Assembly (NCBI GenBank): GCA_030428695.1 | Contig: JAUIEM010000486.1 | Span: 1 to 6,120, forward strand | Reading direction: 5' to 3' | Source of the DNA: a bacterium | GTDB lineage: Bacteria > Planctomycetota > J058 > JAJDCP01 | DNA length: 6,120 nucleotides | Shown here: positions 1-3,609 of the stretch, in pieces | How the letters are laid out: every line of letters starts with the position of its first letter | Numbering within the stretch: position 1 is the first letter of the stretch | Program-made: the position numbers and the translations under genes | Notes under the pieces: model-generated | The model's database searches: none | The model's input: only the letters and a program-made list of their open reading frames with translations | What the model was told of the DNA's origin: nothing

Positions 1-298
1 CCCCACCCCGACGGTCGACGGACCGGCCGGCGCGCGCGGCGCGAGCTCGAGGGCGGAGGACGCGGACGGTTCGGGCATGGCAGCGGGGGCAGCGGGGGCG
101 CCCCTCCAACATCGACCGCTGGCCCCAGGACTTGAGCCCCGCCGCCGTGCCCCCCCCCGACCCCCGGCCCGCCCGCGCGCCTCCCTCCCGCCGGGGGGAA
201 CCAACGCCCGCTCCCCCCCCGCACCCGCACCGACCCCTCAGGCCCGCACCCCCGTCCGGCCGACTCCTCTCCGGCGCCACGCTACGCCCAGGTCCCGG
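1..298. other. No supported gene; very C-rich flank of the tRNA gene
   Basis: All three + strand frames are open for long stretches only because stop codons are rare at this base composition. The frame beginning at position 3 is open to a TGA at 300-302 and contains one protein-like stretch (SNIDRWPQDLSP, about 111-146). It could therefore be the 3' end of an upstream gene, but the rest of that frame is proline/arginine-rich and unconvincing. The ATG at 77 starts an open frame that runs into the tRNA gene and is almost certainly spurious. C runs of 9 (150-158) and 8 (213-220) are present. I see no other signal before the tRNA promoter. Confidence 0.4.
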
Positions 299-326
299 TT
301 GACACCCCCCGACCGCGGACTACCCT
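299..326 (+). promoter_or_regulatory. Sigma-70-type promoter of the tRNA-Asn gene
   Basis: A perfect -35 box TTGACA lies at 299-304. It is followed by a 16-nt spacer and a TACCCT -10 box at 321-326, which keeps the TA...T pattern usual in high-GC bacteria. The expected transcription start, about 332-335, is only a few bases before the mature tRNA 5' end at 340, as is common for single tRNA genes. This is inferred from consensus matches and position. Confidence 0.6.
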
Positions 327-339
327 GTCCCGTCCGCGT

Positions 340-415
<76 letters not shown>

Positions 416-440
416 CCCTCTCCGCTGGGTGCGGAGAGGG
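416..440 (+). terminator. Perfect 10-bp hairpin directly after the tRNA
   Basis: CCCTCTCCGC (416-425) pairs perfectly with GCGGAGAGGG (431-440) around the 5-nt loop TGGGT. The first base of the stem is the base after the encoded CCA. No T run follows, so this would be a U-less terminator or a 3'-processing/stability hairpin. Its position makes a termination role for the tRNA transcript likely. Confidence 0.6.
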
Positions 441-731
441 CTCGCTGCGGTGAGCGCGGCAGTTCCCCCGGCACCCGACGGAGTGGTCCGTCGAGCCCGC
501 CAGCGCGCCGCGGACGCCGGCCCTCGACGCCGGTGAGGGAGCCGGTCGCCGGGCCGCTCTGGCGCGAGCCCCGCGGCGCGCGGCCGGCTCCCGCCGGGTT
601 CGTTGGCCCTTGCGGCTCTCGAACTCTCCCCCGCGGCCTGGAGAGCCGGGGCTCGGACCACGGCTGTTCCTCGGCCCCGCCGCTCGCCCTATCCTCCGGG
701 TGCCTCAGCCAACTTGCAGGGTGGCGACCGG
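441..731. other. Gene-free spacer with two sizeable inverted repeats
   Basis: I see no convincing coding sequence before the hsdM start. The spacer holds a 9-bp inverted repeat, GGGAGCCGG (537-545) with CCGGCTCCC (584-592), and an 8-bp one, CGGCTCTC (613-620) with GAGAGCCG (641-648). Inside the second, CTCTCC (624-629) can pair instead with GGAGAG (640-645), so the two pairings compete. A possible -10 box TATCCT lies at 690-695, about 36 bases before the likely hsdM start, but I find no good -35 match for it. The region may be a structured leader of hsdM, or only GC-rich spacer. Confidence 0.35.
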
Positions 732-1610
732 ATGACCTTGGGAGGAACTGTGCCTGTTGACCTCAGACTAGCCCTCGGTGTGTTGACGAAGGCACGCCTC
801 CTGGAAGTCGCGTCCAAGGAGAGCCACGAGGGGCCCACTCGCAAGCGCAAGGATGAGATCGTCGAGGCGCTCGCCAGCTCCGGCCGCGTCGCCCTCGACC
901 AGTTGCTCGCCCACTACACCCGCGACGAACTCAAGAGCGCCTGCGAGGCCGCAGGGCTGAGCACCAAAGGACGCGAGAAGGCCGTCATCGTTGCACGCCT
1001 CCTCGGCGACGACGACTCCGCGCTGCCATCCCCCTCGCCGCCAATTACCACGCGCTCCGCTACCACGCGCTCCGCTAAGAAGTCGGCACCGAACAAGAAC
1101 GGGAGCCTGGGGTTCGAGCAGGAGCTCTGGAAGGCCGCCGACCTGCTCCGCAACAACATGGACCCGGCGGAGTACAAGCACGTCGTCCTCGGGCTTCTGT
1201 TCCTGAAGTACATCGAGGACGCCTTCGAGGAGCGGCGCAACGAGCTGTTCCTCGCCGTCTCGGACCCTTCCAGTGAGTACTTCACTCCGGACGAGGCCGA
1301 CCGTGAGCCGGAGATCGCGGGCCTGCTCGAAGACCCCGACGAGTACCTCGCCGCCAACGTCTTCTGGGTGCCGGAGGAAGCGCGCTGGAGCTACCTCCGC
1401 TCGAAGGCCAAGCAGCCCGAGATCGGCAAGCTCGTGGACGGCGCGATGGACGCGATCGAGCGCGACAACCCCTCGCTCAAGGGGGTCTTGCCGAAGGTCT
1501 ACGCCCTGCCCAACCTCGACAAGACCAACCTGGGCAAGTTGATCGACATCGTCAGCGGCATTGGCCTCGGCTCCAAGGAGCACAAGGACAAGGACACGCT
1601 CGGGCGCGTG
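732..1610 (+). pseudogene. hsdM: Type I R-M modification subunit HsdM, 3'-truncated, with SAP/Rho-N-like N-terminus
   Basis: This is the N-terminal part of the methylase subunit of a type I restriction-modification system, which with HsdS methylates host DNA at adenine. Residues about 126-293 match the helical HsdM N-terminal domain: LWKAADLLRNNMDPAEYKHV, then LGLLFLKYIEDAFEERR, and later LPNLDKTNLGKLIDIVSGIG. The family match ends at LGRV (codon 1608-1610). The catalytic domain with its SAM-binding and NPP(Y/F) motifs should start just beyond, but is absent here and elsewhere in the window, so the product cannot methylate. Before the HsdM domain are two helix-extension-helix-like units (about 18-51 and 58-92) and a basic linker. 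The start is ATG 732 or GTG 750; the latter has GGAGGA at 741-746 but only 3 nt of spacing. The frame stays open to 2357, but beyond 1610 it is only antisense to the ParB-like gene and then non-coding DNA. No hsdS or hsdR is seen. Confidence 0.82.
1046..1075 (+). repeat. Perfect 15-bp tandem duplication inside hsdM
   Basis: TACCACGCGCTCCGC occurs twice back to back (1046-1060 and 1061-1075). The 15-bp period keeps the frame and duplicates TTRSA in the basic linker between the SAP-like part and the HsdM domain. It looks like a recent slippage duplication in a flexible linker. Confidence 0.95.
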
Positions 1611-1916
1611 CACGTTGTTGACGTCCAGCTCGACCACGTCGGCCTCCGCCCACCCGAGCTCCCGCATGCCCACCAGGCGGCCGTTCCCACCGATCACGCG
1701 CCGCGTCCCGGCCTGCACCACCAGCGGCTCCGCCTGACCGAACCGCCGCAGGCTGGCCATGATGGCGGCCAGGTTCTCGGGCCCGTGCGAGCGCGCGTTG
1801 GCCGGGTCCTGGTGGAGGTCCCCCAGGGGCACTCGCAGGATCGTGAGCCCCGTCGGGGCCTGGTCGGTGCCGGCGGGTTCCGTGGCCGCCGGGCCGGGGT
1901 TCGTGGTCGCGTCCAA
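1611..1916 (-). pseudogene. ParB-like nuclease-fold protein, 3'-truncated
   Basis: Reading leftwards from a TTG at 1914-1916, residues about 24-102 form a ParB/sulfiredoxin-type N-terminal domain: LTILRVPLGDLHQDPANARS, then LAAIMASLRRFGQAEPLVV, VIGGNGRLVGMRELGW and VVELDVNN. The GNGR segment occupies the place of the ParB box that binds nucleotide. Related proteins in phages and genomic islands are often found near DNA methylases. The start is supported by a strong Shine-Dalgarno sequence 6 nt upstream. The family match ends at about residue 102, where an ALNRT-like segment and the remaining domain would be expected. The - strand frame stays open to 768, but only as antisense of hsdM. The first 23 residues are low-complexity and rich in A, T and P. 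A chromosome-partition role is unlikely for this standalone type. The loss of the 3' half suggests a non-functional remnant. Confidence 0.75.
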
Positions 1917-1922
1917 GTCGGT

Positions 1923-1931
1923 CCTCCCTCC
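1923..1931 (-). promoter_or_regulatory. Strong RBS fixing the TTG start of the ParB-like gene
   Basis: On the - strand this reads GGAGGGAGG, ending 6 nt before the TTG at 1916-1914, and it decides the unusual start. An imperfect inverted repeat, GGTCC (1920-1924) with GGACC (1941-1945) and further pairs inside, could cover this site in the mRNA and limit translation. Confidence 0.6.
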
Positions 1932-1967
1932 GGCCGGGTGGGACCGGATGCTGGAGACGGGCCTGAC

Positions 1968-2027
1968 TTGGAATGCGTCTTTGGAATGAATTCAGGCCGT
2001 GGGATTCAGGATGTGGCTAGCTTAGCC
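1968..2027. repeat. Cluster of short direct repeats and one dyad, possible operator
   Basis: TTGGAATG occurs at 1968-1975 and 1981-1988 (period 13). ATTCAGG occurs at 1990-1996 and 2004-2010 (period 14). A dyad, GGCTA (2015-2019) with TAGCC (2023-2027), follows. An inverted TTCCAA lies further off at 2049-2054. The cluster sits 50-110 bases upstream of the ParB-like start in the least GC-rich part of the spacer. Binding by a regulator is inference only. Confidence 0.35.
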
Positions 2028-2383
2028 GATCCGGGGGGCGGCTTCATCTTCCAATGCTCACCCCCGCAAGGGCGCCCGGGCAGCCCGTCTCCGGGTGCAC
2101 GAACGGAGAACAGCCGGCGAACGCCAAGGAAGCACCGCGCGACGCTGTTCGACGGCAAAGAAGGCAAGCCGCTTCGCGCAACCGACCTGCCCGCGCGCCG
2201 GGCGGTGTTTCGCCGCCGCTTCGAGTTCGTGACCCCGCCCGCACGTAAGACGAATCCGGTTCAGGGGTCCTGGGACCGCCCGGGCGCGCGGCGGGCCTCC
2301 GGCTGGCCCGTGATCCCGGTAACACCCCCGCGGCCGGGGAGTAGTGGCGGTGCTTGACTCCCGTCCCCTACCCCCGCAGCCGC

Positions 2384-2391
2384 GGGAGGAG
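2384..2391 (+). promoter_or_regulatory. RBS supporting the TTG start at 2400
   Basis: GGGAGGAG ends 8 nt before the TTG at 2400-2402, an ideal spacing. It is the main reason to take the small downstream ORF seriously. Confidence 0.5.
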
Positions 2392-2399
2392 TTTGCCCG

Positions 2400-2693
2400 T
2401 TGTCGAACCTGCTCCTCGTTCTGGCGCTCGTCGTCGCACTGGCCGCCATCAAGTTGGCCACCGACGTCGTTCGCCAGCGCGCCAACAACTCGACCTTGCG
2501 TCGCCGTCCGTACGACGGCGAATCGGCCGAGACGACACGTACTACACTCACGGATGCGACCCAAGGCCGCAACAAGCGTCCTTGTAGCGGCTTGGAGCCG
2601 AAGCGTCTCCCGGAAGCAGGGGAGGATACGTCTTACAGCGTCAGACTCAATCCCATCCGTGGCCTCCGCGAGCGGCGTCGCCGTTCGCGGTGA
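2400..2693 (+). CDS. Hypothetical small single-pass membrane protein
   Basis: I do not recognise a family. The 97-residue product begins MSNLLLVLALVVALAAIKLA, a convincing hydrophobic N-terminal helix (about residues 3-19), followed by a basic stretch. It would be an N-terminally anchored protein with a cytoplasmic tail, or a small exported one. In favour are a strong Shine-Dalgarno sequence 8 nt before the TTG and clear G/C bias at third codon positions through about the first 45 codons. Against it, that bias and the protein-like look weaken after about residue 46, so only the first half may be original coding sequence, with the rest rearranged or frameshifted. The TGA (2691-2693) overlaps a possible ATG of the next gene (TGATG), which would fit translational coupling. 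Confidence 0.38.
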   Translation: MSNLLLVLALVVALAAIKLATDVVRQRANNSTLRRRPYDGESAETTRTTLTDATQGRNKRPCSGLEPKRLPEAGEDTSYSVRLNPIRGLRERRRRSR

Positions 2694-2704
2694 TGGTGAG
2701 GCCG

Positions 2705-3247
2705 ATGAAGACACTCACCATCAAGGTGCCCCAGCCCGTCATCGACCGGCTCCAGGACTTCGCCGAGCTCATCGGAGAGTTCACCCCCTCCGGGGTGGCC
2801 CGTGCCGCGCTGAAGTTGGGCCTCGTCGTGTTCCAGCGGCGGGTCCAAGCCGGGCAGCAGGGGCGGCTCCGCCGCGCCCCCCGGAGCCCCAACGGATCCC
2901 CCATGAAGGGCTACACGTTCCGCGTCCGGGACGACCTGGACGACGCCCTCCGGACCCTGGCGGACGAGATACACTGCCCCATCTCGACGACCGCGCGCAA
3001 CGCCATCGACCTGGGCCTGAAGACCCTGGAGTCGGCCATCGGCGGCAAGCGCAAGCTCGACAAGTTCGTAGCGGAGCTGGTCATCCCCACCGAGGACATT
3101 ACCGAGCTGGCGACCGAGTCGCCGCTGAAGCTCATCTCGATGCTGGAGACCTCCAACATCTGGGAAGGGGCCGCACCGCAGCGCGCGGCTGAGACGACAG
3201 CGGAAGACGTGAAGTTCCTCCGCGAGTTGCGCGAGGACTGCGCCTAG
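2705..3247 (+). CDS. Double ribbon-helix-helix (CopG/Arc-like) DNA-binding protein
   Basis: The 180-residue product appears to hold two ribbon-helix-helix units in one chain. The first is a strand TLTIKVPQ (3-10), a helix (11-24), a turn with TPSG and a second helix VARAALKLGLVVFQRR (31-46). The second is a strand YTFRVR (70-75), a helix from DDLDDALRTLADEI and a second helix STTARNAIDLGLKTLE (94-109). RHH proteins usually form a two-stranded sheet from two short chains, so this protein might fold as a single-chain pseudo-dimer. The C-terminal 70 residues are charged and unassigned. ATG 2705 has GGTGA 5 nt upstream; ATG 2693 (adding MVRP) would overlap the stop of the preceding ORF. A role as transcription repressor, antitoxin or island regulator is inference; no partner toxin is visible. 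It was called from fold pattern, not from a specific family match. Confidence 0.72.
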   Translation: MKTLTIKVPQPVIDRLQDFAELIGEFTPSGVARAALKLGLVVFQRRVQAGQQGRLRRAPRSPNGSPMKGYTFRVRDDLDDALRTLADEIHCPISTTARNAIDLGLKTLESAIGGKRKLDKFVAELVIPTEDITELATESPLKLISMLETSNIWEGAAPQRAAETTAEDVKFLRELREDCA

Positions 3248-3284
3248 CCCCGGCTACTCCCCAGAGCGCGCCACTCCAGAACGA

Positions 3285-3326
3285 CGGCCTCGGCGGTCCG
3301 GGACCCGCACCGGACTGCCGGGGCCG
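3285..3326 (+). terminator. Very strong 17-bp hairpin after the RHH gene
   Basis: CGGCCTCGGCGGTCCGG (3285-3301) pairs with CCGGACTGCCGGGGCCG (3310-3326) around the 8-nt loop GACCCGCA. All 17 positions pair, two of them as G-U wobbles in the + strand transcript. Both wobbles become mismatches on the other strand, which suggests a + strand RNA. It starts 38 bases after the RHH stop and has no T tract. It is most likely a terminator separating the RHH unit from the nuclease-NTPase gene. Confidence 0.55.
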
Positions 3327-3609
3327 CAACGTTCCTAGCCGCCTCGCGGAGTCCCAACTCCTGAACCTGCTCGAACGCGGCGTCCCCCCCTCCGTCTCTA
3401 CCCCTCGCAGACACGTTCTCGGCGGCCGCTCGGGTGCTCCGAGGTCATGGTCGAGATCCAGGCGCTATTCCTGCGCGCAGGGAGACGGCGCTCGTTCGCG
3501 CTGCACTCGATCCACCGGCACCGCCGGTGCCCTTCGCCCTAGCCAGCTGAGGGCGAGTCGCCCAGGAGCTAGAATCCGGACCGCCGCGCCGCCGGTGCGC
3601 GGCTCCTCC
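3327..3609 (+). other. Leader region of the nuclease-NTPase gene with short hairpins
   Basis: I see no convincing gene and no clear -35/-10 pair. CACCGGC (3513-3519) pairs with GCCGGTG (3523-3529) around 3 nt. TCGCCCT (3534-3540) pairs with AGGGCGA (3550-3556), but that same segment can also pair with TCGCCC at 3558-3563, so the two structures exclude each other. An ATG at 3447 opens a 31-codon ORF ending at TAG 3540-3542, inside the first arm of this alternative pair; its ribosome site (GAGG) is too close to be persuasive. No Shine-Dalgarno sequence precedes the ATG at 3610 or the GTG at 3595. Confidence 0.4.

Larger units (their letters stand above)
1917..2399. other. Gene-free stretch upstream of the ParB-like gene and of the small ORF at 2400
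   Basis: None of the open frames here looks like protein; they are arginine/proline-rich and match no family I know. The part nearest the ParB-like gene (about 1965-2060) is visibly less GC-rich than its surroundings and carries short direct and inverted repeats, as a promoter/operator region would. Further right is a small hairpin, GGCGG (2201-2205) with CCGCC (2213-2217). I find no clear promoter on either strand. Confidence 0.5.

Noticed and set aside
768..1610. Continuation of the ParB-like - strand frame to a 382-residue protein
   Set aside because: It is the codon-aligned antisense of hsdM. The + strand reading matches HsdM while the - strand reading matches nothing I know.
1611..2357. 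Continuation of the hsdM frame to a 541-residue or longer protein
   Set aside because: Beyond 1610 the frame is codon-aligned antisense of the ParB-like gene and then non-coding DNA. It stays open because the complements of stop codons are rare at this base composition.
2058..2714. 218-codon - strand ORF
   Set aside because: It is low-complexity and arginine-rich, without recognisable motifs, and covers the start of the RHH gene and the better-supported small + strand ORF.
2344..3192. 282-codon + strand ORF
   Set aside because: Its second half is a shifted-frame reading of the RHH gene, and its first half lacks an RBS and protein-like character.
3447..3542. 31-codon ORF as a separate gene
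   Set aside because: The only Shine-Dalgarno-like bases (GAGG) lie 2 nt before the ATG, and the product is arginine/histidine-rich without family features. It is kept only as part of the attenuator idea.
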